Counted from the stretch's first letter, positions 45,455 to 54,614 are shown. The stretch: DNA of 64,000 nt from Methylotenera_A sp963701715 (GCA_963701715.1 CAVPAX010000004.1:310001-374000), one strand, 5' to 3'. Numbers and translations are program-made. The notes: generated by a model from the letters alone, not told the origin.

Positions 45455-46069
45455 TTAACCAGCCCATGAGTATTTCAATAAGCGAACCAAGTCTTTGCGA
45501 ATATCTGCGGCGGGAACAGTTACTTGATAGCTCATCATGATATGTCCTAATGGATCAACCAAATATAGACGATTTGAGTATTTGGCTGATTCATTTCCTA
45601 AATTGAACTGATTGCTAAGTTTCTCAATGTCATCGACTGGCCGGTTAATAACAACCAAATCTGGATAATCAGCTTTAATTTTGCTGACATCCTGAACGTT
45701 TGTAATCAGCACACGTTGAGTACGCGAGATATCTTTATACAAAGACGCATGCAATTGACGCATGGTGTGAAGTTTTTCCTTGCATGCCTGCTCACAGCTG
45801 TCAGTAACATACACCATATTCCACTTGTCAGACCAAAACTTTGGAACTGCCTTGTCTTCACTATCCTTCAACGTTTCGAATTGCTCAATTAGCCGTGGTG
45901 GCAGAATTAATTCGCCATAACTTTGGCTAGTTGGTTTCCAGTCAAACTTATACATCATGACAACAACAAAAACAGGCACCACAAAAAATATTGCCATCAG
46001 CACAAATATAATGCGCCCTTTACGTCGTTGGTTATCTGAAGCTATCTGATCGCCTAATTCTTTTTGCAT
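45455..46069 (-). CDS. SCO-like membrane-anchored cytochrome oxidase assembly protein
   Basis: 204 residues with one N-terminal membrane helix (IIFVLMAIFFVVPVFVVVMMY) and a thioredoxin-like periplasmic domain. The motif C-E-Q-A-C in VTDSCEQACKEKLHTM resembles the CxxxC copper site of SCO1/SenC proteins, and LYLVDPLGHIMMSY resembles the late SCO strand. It sits between SURF1 and heme A synthase genes, so a role in copper delivery or thiol handling for subunit II is likely. It is more divergent than typical SCO1. Confidence 0.8.
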   Translation of the reverse strand: MQKELGDQIASDNQRRKGRIIFVLMAIFFVVPVFVVVMMYKFDWKPTSQSYGELILPPRLIEQFETLKDSEDKAVPKFWSDKWNMVYVTDSCEQACKEKLHTMRQLHASLYKDISRTQRVLITNVQDVSKIKADYPDLVVINRPVDDIEKLSNQFNLGNESAKYSNRLYLVDPLGHIMMSYQVTVPAADIRKDLVRLLKYSWAG

Positions 46070-46096
46070 ATCGTGCTCTTTTATGATTAATTCTGA

Positions 46097-46837
46097 CTAT
46101 TCAATTCGTTTAATACTCATATATAAATATATGGCCATTGCAGCAATAGCAAACCCAAACCATTGGTAAGCATAGCCCAGATGTGTTGCAATGCGCTCTG
46201 TTGGCATCTGCCAGTTTCTTACAAACCCACCTGCCTGACTCTGTGCATCCAGCTTGATAATCACCGGCAACAGCTTCAGCGGAACGACTTTCTGATACTG
46301 CACCATATTCAAATGCTGCCAAACAAGTTGCCAATTCTTAATTTCCTGATTGGATACATTTTTGTCCTCCAGGGTAAATATCTTTTTGTTAGGAATCCAC
46401 ACCATACCTTCCACTTGCTGTATGCCATCAGGCGTATCGAAAGTGGGGATATAGACATGAGCAGATTTGCCTGCAATCCAACCACGATTCACTAAAACAT
46501 ATTGGTCAGTTCCTTCAATTCTCAGCGGGGTAACCACATGATATCCGGCCACACTATTTTCAACCTGATTATCAATCAATATCTGGTATTTTGTTACATA
46601 TTCACCGCTTGTTTTAATTTTTTTATATTGCAGTTTTTCCGACGATTGTAAGTAGGGGGCAAACTCTATAACTCCATTTTCTATACTTTGCTGATACTCT
46701 TTTTGGATTTCCTGCTTAAGTATGGCTTTTTTATATTGCCAAAAACCCAATTTCACAAATATCGAAACAGCAATTACTACCAACAATATGCCCAGCAAGG
46801 TTACCTTAAGCTCATAATTCAAAAACTTGAATTGCAT
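46097..46837 (-). CDS. SURF1-family cytochrome oxidase assembly protein
   Basis: 246 residues with a membrane helix at each end and a periplasmic domain between, the SURF1 arrangement. Motifs include KLGFWQYKKAILKQEIQ, VLVNRGWI and the C-terminal HLGYAYQWFGFAIAAMAIY. SURF1 helps insert heme A into subunit I. It lies in the cox assembly cluster. Confidence 0.92.
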   Translation of the reverse strand: MQFKFLNYELKVTLLGILLVVIAVSIFVKLGFWQYKKAILKQEIQKEYQQSIENGVIEFAPYLQSSEKLQYKKIKTSGEYVTKYQILIDNQVENSVAGYHVVTPLRIEGTDQYVLVNRGWIAGKSAHVYIPTFDTPDGIQQVEGMVWIPNKKIFTLEDKNVSNQEIKNWQLVWQHLNMVQYQKVVPLKLLPVIIKLDAQSQAGGFVRNWQMPTERIATHLGYAYQWFGFAIAAMAIYLYMSIKRIE

Positions 46838-46887
46838 TTCAACTATTCCAGTCGCATAATAAACTATTGAATTGATTGGACAGAGCC

Positions 46888-47088
46888 ATGTTAATAAAAA
46901 TTGCTATTGTGGTGTTTTTAATTATTATTCTTGGCAGTTTGTTTTCTGCATTGTTTTTTTTAGTAAAGGACAAAGGTTCTAGTGACCGCACTGTTAAAGC
47001 ACTTACGTTTCGCATTGGCTTATCCATTACACTATTTATTCTGTTAGTTATCGGTGGTTATTTTGGCCTAATCGGTCATTCTCTGTAG
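46888..47088 (+). CDS. DUF2909 twin-transmembrane protein
   Basis: 66 residues from ATG 46888 with two membrane helices separated by a short charged loop (KDKGSSDRTVKAL). It matches the DUF2909 family found beside cox genes in beta- and gamma-proteobacteria. Its function is unknown. It is the only plus-strand gene in this cluster, divergent from the SURF1 gene, and a strong terminator follows it. Confidence 0.85.
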   Translation: MLIKIAIVVFLIIILGSLFSALFFLVKDKGSSDRTVKALTFRIGLSITLFILLVIGGYFGLIGHSL

Positions 47089-47103
47089 AGTGGATATCTA
47101 AAC

Positions 47104-47136
47104 AAAAAGGGCGATGCTAAAGCACCGCCCTTTTTT
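47104..47136. terminator. Bidirectional terminator between DUF2909 and coxC
   Basis: AAAAAGGGCGATGC-TAAA-GCACCGCCCTTTTTT forms a strong hairpin with A-run and T-run on either side, serving the convergent DUF2909 and coxC genes. Confidence 0.85.
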
Positions 47137-47147
47137 ACATCTTCGCG

Positions 47148-48056
47148 TCACAGCCAATATACGAATATAAACAAACCCAGCCAAACCACGTCTACAAAGT
47201 GCCAATACCAAGCAACACCCTCAAACCCAAAGTGGTGTTCCGGTGTAAAGTGACCCTTCATGCAACGTAATAAAATTACGATTAACATGATAGTACCCAG
47301 CGTTACATGAAAGCCATGGAACCCGGTCAGCATGAAAAATGTTGCTCCATAAGCACCGCTACCTAATGTCAAACCCATTTCAGTATAAGCTTCGTGATAT
47401 TCGAATGCCTGACAAATCAAGAAAGCCACACCAAGTGCCACGGTTAACGCCATGCCAATGATTAATTGCTTACGGTTATTCTTAATCAACCCCCAATGTG
47501 CCCATGTGATAGTTGCGCCCGAGGAAAGTAATAGAATAGTATTTACCAATGGCAAGCCCAGCCAGTGCATTGGCTTAAAATTGGCTGGCGGAGCGTATTC
47601 TGAACCTAGCACATTGCCACCTGGGCCCGTAGACGGCCAAGTTCCAAGAAAATCTTTGTACGGCGTGATGTCCGGGTCATAGCCAGCCAACTCAGGCACA
47701 GCTAATACACGCATGTAAAACAAAGCGCCAAAAAATGCCGCGAAAAAAGCCACTTCAGAGCAAATAAACACAATCATGCCCCAGCGGAAAGATTTATCTT
47801 CCCAGTTTTTATAAGTACCGCTAACACTCTCTGTGACCACTTGAGAAAGCCATTTGAATGTCATAAACAGAATAATTGCCAATCCTATATACATCATCCA
47901 TTTGCCAGGAGTTTGCAAATAAGCCAAATCTTTATTTTTATCTGTTGCAACAGAAAATATAAACCCAGAAGCCGCACTCAACAAACCCACTGATAACAAG
48001 GCAGTATATGACGCTCCGTGTGGCACAAAATAATGATGATCTGAATGTGTTGCCAT
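47148..48056 (-). CDS. coxC: Cytochrome c oxidase subunit III
   Basis: 302 residues from ATG 48056, which has AGGGAG upstream. It has seven membrane helices of the heme-copper oxidase subunit III family (FICSEVAFFAAFFGALFYMR; TGFHGFHVTLGTIMLI; WYWHFVDVVWLGLFIFVYW). It stabilises the proton-pumping aa3 oxidase. An in-frame start at 48074 would add six residues without a better ribosome site. Confidence 0.97.
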   Translation of the reverse strand: MATHSDHHYFVPHGASYTALLSVGLLSAASGFIFSVATDKNKDLAYLQTPGKWMMYIGLAIILFMTFKWLSQVVTESVSGTYKNWEDKSFRWGMIVFICSEVAFFAAFFGALFYMRVLAVPELAGYDPDITPYKDFLGTWPSTGPGGNVLGSEYAPPANFKPMHWLGLPLVNTILLLSSGATITWAHWGLIKNNRKQLIIGMALTVALGVAFLICQAFEYHEAYTEMGLTLGSGAYGATFFMLTGFHGFHVTLGTIMLIVILLRCMKGHFTPEHHFGFEGVAWYWHFVDVVWLGLFIFVYWL

Positions 48057-48132
48057 GCTTTTACTCCCTAGCATTTAAAATAATTATTTTAAGAATTACG
48101 CTACTTAACTTTTTTCACCAAATCTAAACGAA

Positions 48133-48681
48133 CTAATTTTTAACTGATTTAAAAAATGAGTATGACAGCGTCATCTCTTTTACATCTTGAGGCAACTCTG
48201 GGCTTACAAAAAACCTGAGTGGCATCACTTTTACTTCTCCTGGTTTCAGGCTTTGATTTACAAAACAAAAACACTCTATCTTTTTCAAGTGGATAGAGGC
48301 CTTACCTGGTGTCACACTTGGAACTGCCTGCCCAACCACTACTTCACTCGTAATATTTTTAGCTTCAAACAACGCTGTCTGTATCTGGCCTGGATGTAAA
48401 GTTATGCTACTTTGTTTTGGATAAAAATTCCAACCCAAGCCAGGCATTACTGATGATACAAATTGCACAGTCACCACTCTGGTGTTATCAACTTTAGCTT
48501 TTGCCAAAGTGCTTGCCGAGTTGTCAGTTTTACCATTTAAGCCAGTAAGAGTACACATGACGTCATACAACGGCACCAATGCAAAAGCAAACAACAACGA
48601 TCCCACCACTACCCAAATCATTTTGATAGCGAGTTTTTTATTTGCTATCTGCTTTTGTTCATTTAAATTTTTATCTGACAC
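48133..48681 (-). CDS. ctaG: Cytochrome c oxidase assembly protein CtaG/COX11
   Basis: 182 residues with one membrane helix (VVGSLLFAFALVPLYDVMC) and a periplasmic Ig-like domain carrying the copper motif C-F-C-F in KKIECFCFVNQ. It delivers copper to the CuB site of subunit I. The start is GTG at 48681. It lies between coxC and the small assembly peptide. Confidence 0.95.
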   Translation of the reverse strand: MSDKNLNEQKQIANKKLAIKMIWVVVGSLLFAFALVPLYDVMCTLTGLNGKTDNSASTLAKAKVDNTRVVTVQFVSSVMPGLGWNFYPKQSSITLHPGQIQTALFEAKNITSEVVVGQAVPSVTPGKASIHLKKIECFCFVNQSLKPGEVKVMPLRFFVSPELPQDVKEMTLSYSFFKSVKN

Positions 48682-48719
48682 TTACACTCAATTTCAAAGG
48701 CTAAAGATCTAAAAGCATA

Positions 48720-48833
48720 CTATTGCTTCCACATTGCAAACATCGAAGCCACGTAAAGAATAAGTGCCAACGTCCCGACGATATAAGCAATCTTTTTGTT
48801 TTTAGATTGCTTATTTGCTTTTTCACTATCCAT
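48720..48833 (-). CDS. Small cytochrome oxidase assembly peptide (37 aa)
   Basis: A 37-residue product starting MDSEKANKQSKNKKIAYIVG, with a basic N-terminus and one membrane helix (IAYIVGTLALILYVASMFAMW), ending in KQ. Small single-helix proteins of this kind lie between coxA and ctaG in many beta-proteobacteria. The exact role is unproven. A 7-bp hairpin (48842-48865) separates it from coxA. Confidence 0.75.
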   Translation of the reverse strand: MDSEKANKQSKNKKIAYIVGTLALILYVASMFAMWKQ

Positions 48834-48877
48834 ACTCAAATGAAGCCTAGAAATCTCCAGGCTTCTATCCTCTCAAC

Positions 48878-50473
48878 TTATTTAACTACCGGTTGGTCAG
48901 TGAAGCTGTGATATGGTGGCGGTGAAGGCAACGTCCACTCAAGACCCTCTGCACCCTCCCACACTTTGTCAGTAGCCTTTTTACCGCCTTTAATGCAACT
49001 TATGATATTGTAAACAAACAGCAACTGTGACAAGCCCAATGCAAATGCTGCAACTGTTGAAATCATATTGAACTCAGCAAATTGCAATGCATAATCAGGA
49101 ATACGGCGTGGCATCCCTGCCAGGCCTAAGAAGAACTGAGGAATAAAGGTCAAGTTAAATGAAATTGCCGTTAACCAGAAATGCCATTTACCTAATGTTT
49201 CGTTATACATATGGCCAGTCATTTTTGGCAACCAGTAATACACCCCTGCCATGATACCCATGATGCCACCTGCAAATAATGTATAGTGGAAATGAGCAAC
49301 CACAAAATAACTATTGTGATATTGAGCATCAGCTGCAACATCTGCAAGCACTAAACCTGTTAAGCCACCGATACCAAACAGAATGATCCATCCTACTGCA
49401 AATAGCATAGGCGTTTCAAAACTCATTGAGCCTCTCCACATGGTCTTAATCCAGCAGAAAAACAGCACCGCTAACGGCAACGATATCGCCATTGTGCTAT
49501 ACATAAAATAGAGCAAAGCTGGCACAGGCATACCTGCTGTGAAGAAGTGATGTGCCCAAACAACAACAGAAAGCGCACCAATTGCCCATAATGAGTAAAC
49601 TTGGGCTTTATAACCATACATGGGTTTGCGTGAGAAAGTTTGCAGAATTTGTGGAATAAAGCCCCAAATTGGTAATAACAGTATATACACTTCTGGGTGA
49701 CCAAAAAACCAGAACAAATGTTGGAACATCACAGGATCGCCACCTCCGGCAGCATCAAAGAAATGCGTGCCAAAATGACGATCTGTCAATAGCATCGTCA
49801 CTGCCCCAGCTAACACAGGAATAGTTGCAATTAACAAGAAAGCAGTAATTAGCCAGCCCCAAGCAAACATTGGCATTTTCATTAATGTCATACCAGGTGC
49901 CCGCATATTGAATAGCGTCACGATAATATTGATTGAGCCTAGCACCGATGAGATACCCAAAAGGTGAACCGCAAAAATTGCAAAATCAACACCGATTCCA
50001 CCCTGCACTGAGAGCGGTGGATAAAATGTCCAGCCGGTAGCCAATGCACCATCACCGATACCGAATAACGCTAAAGTAAAAGGCAAGGTTAGTAGAATTG
50101 CAGCTGGTGGAAGTATCCAAAAACCCCAGTTATTCAAACGTGGCAACGCCATATCTGGCGCACCAATTTGCAAAGGGATCATCCAATTTGCAAAACCTGT
50201 TGCCGCAGGCATCAATGCTGCGAAAATCATAATGAGCGCATGCACTCCGATTAGCTGATTAAAAAAATCAGGGTTTATTAATTGCAGACCGGGCTTAAAT
50301 AACTCAGCACGGATGCCCAGAATCATAGCGCCACCCACAAAAAACATCACCAGCGCAAAAGTCAGGTACATAGTTCCGATATCTTTATGGTTGGTTGTCG
50401 TAAACCATCTCATAAGTCCGGTTGGGTGATCGTGATGTTCTTCATGGTGTCCTGCTACTGTACTTGTACTCAT
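48878..50473 (-). CDS. coxA: Cytochrome c oxidase subunit I
   Basis: 531 residues with twelve membrane helices. Key parts are seen: WFFGHPEVYILLLP (CuB His and the cross-linked His-Tyr), the K-channel region, AHFHYTLFAGG (heme ligands) and the end of helix XII. It is the catalytic heme a/a3-CuB subunit of the aa3 oxidase. It lies 43 bp after coxB. Confidence 0.98.
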   Translation of the reverse strand: MSTSTVAGHHEEHHDHPTGLMRWFTTTNHKDIGTMYLTFALVMFFVGGAMILGIRAELFKPGLQLINPDFFNQLIGVHALIMIFAALMPAATGFANWMIPLQIGAPDMALPRLNNWGFWILPPAAILLTLPFTLALFGIGDGALATGWTFYPPLSVQGGIGVDFAIFAVHLLGISSVLGSINIIVTLFNMRAPGMTLMKMPMFAWGWLITAFLLIATIPVLAGAVTMLLTDRHFGTHFFDAAGGGDPVMFQHLFWFFGHPEVYILLLPIWGFIPQILQTFSRKPMYGYKAQVYSLWAIGALSVVVWAHHFFTAGMPVPALLYFMYSTMAISLPLAVLFFCWIKTMWRGSMSFETPMLFAVGWIILFGIGGLTGLVLADVAADAQYHNSYFVVAHFHYTLFAGGIMGIMAGVYYWLPKMTGHMYNETLGKWHFWLTAISFNLTFIPQFFLGLAGMPRRIPDYALQFAEFNMISTVAAFALGLSQLLFVYNIISCIKGGKKATDKVWEGAEGLEWTLPSPPPYHSFTDQPVVK

Positions 50474-50516
50474 AACACTCTCCTAATTACTTTCAATACT
50501 TTAAATAAAACTATAA

Positions 50517-51683
50517 TTATTGACGCGCCGCTTTAACTTGCGCAGGCTGCACCACATCACCCACACTGTTCCCAAGCGCGTTACGCTCGTAAGTAATTAC
50601 TGCGGCTATTTCCGTATCGTTTAATGTCGCTTTCCACGCTGGCATCACATTTTTACCATTCAACACTCGATCCAAATGGCTATCAGGTAAATACTTGCCA
50701 TCAGCGCCGAAAATTGGACTTGTACTAACTTTGCTGCCTGTCAGCGCTGGGAAGGCTGGCGGCAAGCCTGCACCTGACACCTGATGGCATACAGCACAGT
50801 TCTTTTCGTAAACCACTTTCCCTTCAGCCATCAAGTCGTCCTTTGTCCATTCTTTATCCGCACCAGCCGCAGCTTTTGCCTGTTCTTCTTTCTTAGCTGC
50901 CACCCATGTCTTGTACTCTTCCATTGATACCGCATTTACGACTACAGGCATATATCCATGACCCTTGCCACATAATTCTTTACATTGACCGCGATAAGTG
51001 CCAGGTTTTTCAACTTGTACCCAAGTTTCACGTATAAACCCTGGAACCGCAAGCCGGGACGAACCAAACTGAGGCACCCACCAGTTATGCAACACATCGC
51101 TCGCTGTCATCAAAATACGTACCTTTTCACCCACTGGCAGCACTAAAGGATTATCTACCTCAAGTAAGTAATTCTCACCTTTTTCTTCTTGATTATGTAA
51201 CTGCTTATCGTTGGTTGTTAAGTTACTGACGAATTTAATACCCTGCGCATCACCATCCAGATACTCATACTGCCAACGCCATTGCGAACCTGTGATTTTA
51301 ATGACCATATTAGCCTTGTTACGCGTATCTTCCATCATCACCACACTGTGATAGGCAGGGATCCCCATAATCACAAAGTCGATTAGCAGAAGAATTGCGA
51401 AAGGTATGAGCGTCCAGAATATTTCCAGAGCTGTAGAAGGAGCTTTATCGGTCACAGGCTTGTAGCCCTTGCTTTTACGATGCGCAAAAATCGAATAAAT
51501 CATGATAGCTAAAACTACTAGAAATATAGCCATCGAAATAAGCATAAATTTATTGTGGACATGCAATGTATCTAAAGCCATTGGCGTCACTGGCTCTGGG
51601 AAGTTCCAACTATAATCTGCATAGGCGCTGAGCGAAGCTAGAAATACTACGAGACCCAACCCAATTCTTTTCAACACTTGCAT
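50517..51683 (-). CDS. coxB: Cytochrome c oxidase subunit II with fused cytochrome c domain
   Basis: 388 residues from ATG 51683 with GGAG 8 nt upstream. It has a signal peptide, two membrane helices, a cupredoxin domain with the CuA motif GQCKELCGKGHGYMP, and a C-terminal cytochrome c domain with heme motif C-A-V-C-H and Met in NVMPAWK. The fused cytochrome is typical of caa3-type oxidases and lets the enzyme take electrons more directly. Confidence 0.96.
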   Translation of the reverse strand: MQVLKRIGLGLVVFLASLSAYADYSWNFPEPVTPMALDTLHVHNKFMLISMAIFLVVLAIMIYSIFAHRKSKGYKPVTDKAPSTALEIFWTLIPFAILLLIDFVIMGIPAYHSVVMMEDTRNKANMVIKITGSQWRWQYEYLDGDAQGIKFVSNLTTNDKQLHNQEEKGENYLLEVDNPLVLPVGEKVRILMTASDVLHNWWVPQFGSSRLAVPGFIRETWVQVEKPGTYRGQCKELCGKGHGYMPVVVNAVSMEEYKTWVAAKKEEQAKAAAGADKEWTKDDLMAEGKVVYEKNCAVCHQVSGAGLPPAFPALTGSKVSTSPIFGADGKYLPDSHLDRVLNGKNVMPAWKATLNDTEIAAVITYERNALGNSVGDVVQPAQVKAARQ

Positions 51684-51730
51684 AACGCTCACTCCAAAAT
51701 CAAATTTATTTAAAATTATTTTGCATGTTT

Positions 51731-52198
51731 CTAAATTTTTTGTTTAAGTTCTCTTGCCAACGCAACTCGCTGCTCGTCATCAATCAAATGCTTGCCGAAT
51801 TCTACTTCCTTGCCGTGCGAGCCGATAAACAACGCGCTTTTACCATTTACCCCTTGACAACTTACCACATCACGCACATTGACCTGAGTCCAATATCTCT
51901 GAAATACCGTAATACTGGACTTCCTATAACTTCTTTTTTCCACTATTACTTTATCTTCTTCTATCGCAATGCTTTCATAGTCACCTGCATGCAAATAAAC
52001 ATAATAAAATGCACAAGCAAAAGCCAACAATTCCAAGCCAGCAAAAGGCAACACCATCCAAGCGCCAATATGTGTAAATCCTAACCCGATGACCAAAGTT
52101 ACAATGGCCATGGCCGCAAGCAATTTAATACCATCTTTCAGCGATAACGAATTATTCGGCCTTGCAATGATTTTGTAACCCAAATCGAACACTGCCAT
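51731..52198 (-). CDS. DUF2244 membrane protein
   Basis: 155 residues with two central membrane helices (LLAAMAIVTLVIGLGFTHIG; VLPFAGLELLAFACAFYYVY), then a small soluble domain (ITVFQRYWTQVNVRD). It matches DUF2244, found at the 5' end of cox operons in beta-proteobacteria. The function is unknown. It is the first gene of the minus-strand cox operon, with FNR-like dyads about 75-110 bp upstream. Confidence 0.85.
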   Translation of the reverse strand: MAVFDLGYKIIARPNNSLSLKDGIKLLAAMAIVTLVIGLGFTHIGAWMVLPFAGLELLAFACAFYYVYLHAGDYESIAIEEDKVIVEKRSYRKSSITVFQRYWTQVNVRDVVSCQGVNGKSALFIGSHGKEVEFGKHLIDDEQRVALARELKQKI

Positions 52199-52272
52199 AC
52201 ATTACCCTTGGTCATGCAAACTTAAAATTAAAATTGCTTGCAACTGCTTTGACATGCAACTTCACTTACAGC

Positions 52273-52307
52273 TTTTTGACATGCGTCATTTTGACGCAGG
52301 TCAAAAA
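52273..52307. promoter_or_regulatory. Long inverted repeat / tandem TTGAC-N4-GTCA dyads upstream of the cox operon
   Basis: TTGACATGCGTCA (52276-52288) and TTGACGCAGGTCAA (52291-52304) are two adjacent dyads of the CRP/FNR shape TTGAC-N4-GTCAA. Together they form a 16-bp inverted repeat that differs by one base. It may be a regulator site for the cox operon or the terminator of tRNA-Leu, which ends at 52435 on the same strand. Confidence 0.5.
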
Positions 52308-52434
52308 ATAGCACAAAAAACTTTTACGAACAAGCAAAAATTTACATTTTGTAACAAATATTGAGGCAAACATTTCGTCTACTCTTAAGTAGCGAAAATT
52401 AGGCATATTCTTAGAATGATTGAAATAAAATTTA

Positions 52435-52521
52435 TGGTGCCGGGAGGGGGAATCGAACCCCCACGTTGTCGCCAACGCGGGATTTTGAGTCCCGTGCGTC
52501 TACCAATTCCGCCATCCCGGC
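52435..52521 (-). tRNA. tRNA-Leu(CAA)
   Basis: 87-nt class II tRNA on the minus strand: acceptor GCCGGGA/TCCCGGC, anticodon loop CTCAAAA (anticodon CAA), a long variable arm (GCGTTGGCGACAACGT), T loop TTCGATT and encoded CCA. Confidence 0.95.
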
Positions 52522-52570
52522 TGAGGTATAATTACAACGAAGACGCACATTATAACAAGCAAAAGGCATT

Positions 52571-53599
52571 ATGCGAACACAAGATTTCGATTTTTATTTA
52601 CCAGACTCCCTTATCGCACAACATCCCACTAGCACACGTAGCGCCAGCAGGTTGTTATATTTGAATGGCAAAACAGGCCAAATAAATGACAAGCTATTTG
52701 TGGATTTGCCAGATTTCTTATCTGCAGGAGACTTACTTGTGTTTAACGACACACGCGTGATTAAGGCGCGCTTATTTGGCCATAAAGTCACAGGTGGTGC
52801 AGCAGAAGTGCTGGTTGAGAGGGTGTTAGACACACATGAAGTACTCGCGCATATTCGCGCTTCGCGCGCGCCAAAAGCCGGGGCTAAACTTAAATTAGCC
52901 GAAGCATTTGAGGCAGAAGTCATCGGCCGTGACGACGATTTATTTCAAGTAAAATTTATAAGCGAAAAATCCGTACTGGAATTACTAGAACAATACGGCA
53001 CCCTACCTCTCCCGCCTTATATTACGCATGAGGCTGAAGCCAACGATGAAGAGCGCTACCAAACAATTTATGCCAAACATGCTGGTGCGGTAGCTGCACC
53101 TACCGCAGGTCTGCATTTTGATGAGATTATGTTGAACAAAATTAAAGCAAAGGGCGTTAATGTCGCTTACATTACTTTGCATGTTGGAGCAGGAACATTC
53201 CAGCCTGTGCGTACAGAAAATATAAGCGATCATAAAATGCACAGCGAGATTTACAATATTTCGCCAGAAACCGTTGCTATGATTGAAGCGGCCAAAAGTA
53301 AAGGAGGCAGCATTATAGCTGTTGGCACTACCAGCTTGCGGGCTTTAGAAAGCGCTGCGCAAACTGGGACGTTGAAACATGGTCAAGGCGAAACTAATAT
53401 CTTCATAACGCCTGGTTTTAGATTTAAAATAGTCGACAGATTATTTACCAATTTCCATTTACCCAAAAGCACCTTGCTCATGTTAGTGTCAGCCTTTGCT
53501 GGCGTTGATAATATTAAAAATGCTTATGCGCACGCCGTTAAACAGCAATACAGATTTTTCAGTTATGGCGATGCAATGCTAATAGACAGGACAGATTGA
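52571..53599 (+). CDS. queA: S-adenosylmethionine:tRNA ribosyltransferase-isomerase
   Basis: 342 residues, the full QueA length. It converts preQ1-tRNA to epoxyqueuosine-tRNA. Conserved parts are DSLIAQHP, LLVFNDTRVIKARLFG, GAVAAPTAGLHFD, TLHVGAGTFQPVR and TNFHLPKSTLLMLVSAFAG. It is separated from tgt, with which it often forms an operon, and lies directly after tRNA-Leu on the other strand. Confidence 0.97.
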   Translation: MRTQDFDFYLPDSLIAQHPTSTRSASRLLYLNGKTGQINDKLFVDLPDFLSAGDLLVFNDTRVIKARLFGHKVTGGAAEVLVERVLDTHEVLAHIRASRAPKAGAKLKLAEAFEAEVIGRDDDLFQVKFISEKSVLELLEQYGTLPLPPYITHEAEANDEERYQTIYAKHAGAVAAPTAGLHFDEIMLNKIKAKGVNVAYITLHVGAGTFQPVRTENISDHKMHSEIYNISPETVAMIEAAKSKGGSIIAVGTTSLRALESAAQTGTLKHGQGETNIFITPGFRFKIVDRLFTNFHLPKSTLLMLVSAFAGVDNIKNAYAHAVKQQYRFFSYGDAMLIDRTD

Positions 53600-53669
53600 A
53601 CTGACTAGGCAAACTGAAAGACTAAGCATTTGTTAATTAAATAAACTTACCGGGGGAACATTTAAGCAT

Positions 53670-54551
53670 ATGAAATTATTTCAGCAAATACTAACAAGCG
53701 CCTTCATTTCATCTGCCCTCCTAGCCAGCGCATCATTGCAGGCACAAGTACTGACGGAGGCCGCCCTTGGCGTTAAAATTCCCCTTGCCAAAAAACCTAC
53801 TACACGCCCCATGACGGTGGCTTATGTGCCAGGACTTAGACACTATTATATTGCGGACGGCGGTTTAGCTCCAATGGGATCGGAGTTTGAAGCGCCTGTT
53901 TCAAAATCGCAAATTCATGCTTACGACGACACGGGGAAATACGTTAATTCAGCCAAGCCAGGTTACGACAACCGCTCTATTTACTACAACCCGAACACAG
54001 ATAAATTAGAAACTATTACCTATAATATTTCCAGTGAAGTTGGCTTTGGCCCCAACACTGGATTGTATTCAATCAATTTAGGTGAAACAGGCGAAGTAAA
54101 AGATAGTTCCGATGAAATTATGCAATTTAACCCTGCTTTCGGCAGCGCAGGCACCATGCCGACATATGATGCCGAAAACAAACGCTACTTCGCCAAGCAA
54201 GGACGCAGCGACAAAGTGTTTATTGTCGATCCAAAACAGCATGAAAAATTAGGTGAAATCACACTAGACTTGGCAAAGGCAGGTGTGTCACATGATGACA
54301 TCAGCGACTTATTCGCAGCTTACACAGGCATTAAAGGTGAAGAGTTGATTTTGCTTGATATTGACCACAAAGCTGCATTGATATTTGATTTATCGGGCAA
54401 ATATATTGCTAAAAGCGAATTGCCGAAAGAATTAAAGTTGCGCGCTCAAAACCATTATAACGGTCTAGGCTATGCTAACGATATGTTATTTGTGTACCAA
54501 GAAAACGAAGGGGAGTTTGGCACTTATTACGGCTTTAAAGTTATGAAATAA
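53670..54551 (+). CDS. Periplasmic protein of unknown function, beta-propeller-like
   Basis: 293 residues with a signal peptide (SAFISSALLASASLQAQ) and a mature part full of short beta-strand/turn units, such as MTVAYVPGLRHYYIADGG, IHAYDDTGKYV, KVFIVDPKQHEKLGEI and AALIFDLSGKYIAKSEL. The spacing of these units resembles a WD40/SMP-30-like propeller. I do not recognise the family. A good ribosome site (GGGGGA) lies upstream and a strong terminator follows, so it is a single-gene unit. Confidence 0.7.
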   Translation: MKLFQQILTSAFISSALLASASLQAQVLTEAALGVKIPLAKKPTTRPMTVAYVPGLRHYYIADGGLAPMGSEFEAPVSKSQIHAYDDTGKYVNSAKPGYDNRSIYYNPNTDKLETITYNISSEVGFGPNTGLYSINLGETGEVKDSSDEIMQFNPAFGSAGTMPTYDAENKRYFAKQGRSDKVFIVDPKQHEKLGEITLDLAKAGVSHDDISDLFAAYTGIKGEELILLDIDHKAALIFDLSGKYIAKSELPKELKLRAQNHYNGLGYANDMLFVYQENEGEFGTYYGFKVMK

Positions 54552-54566
54552 AAAAGCTCAAAGCAA

Positions 54567-54600
54567 TAAAAAAAACCGCACTTAAGGTGCGGTTTTTTTA
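54567..54600. terminator. Terminator between the propeller-like gene and DUF1097
   Basis: ACCGCAC-TTAAG-GTGCGGT with an A-run before and T-run after. It serves both convergent genes. Confidence 0.9.
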
Positions 54601-54614
54601 TTGAAGAAAACAGA

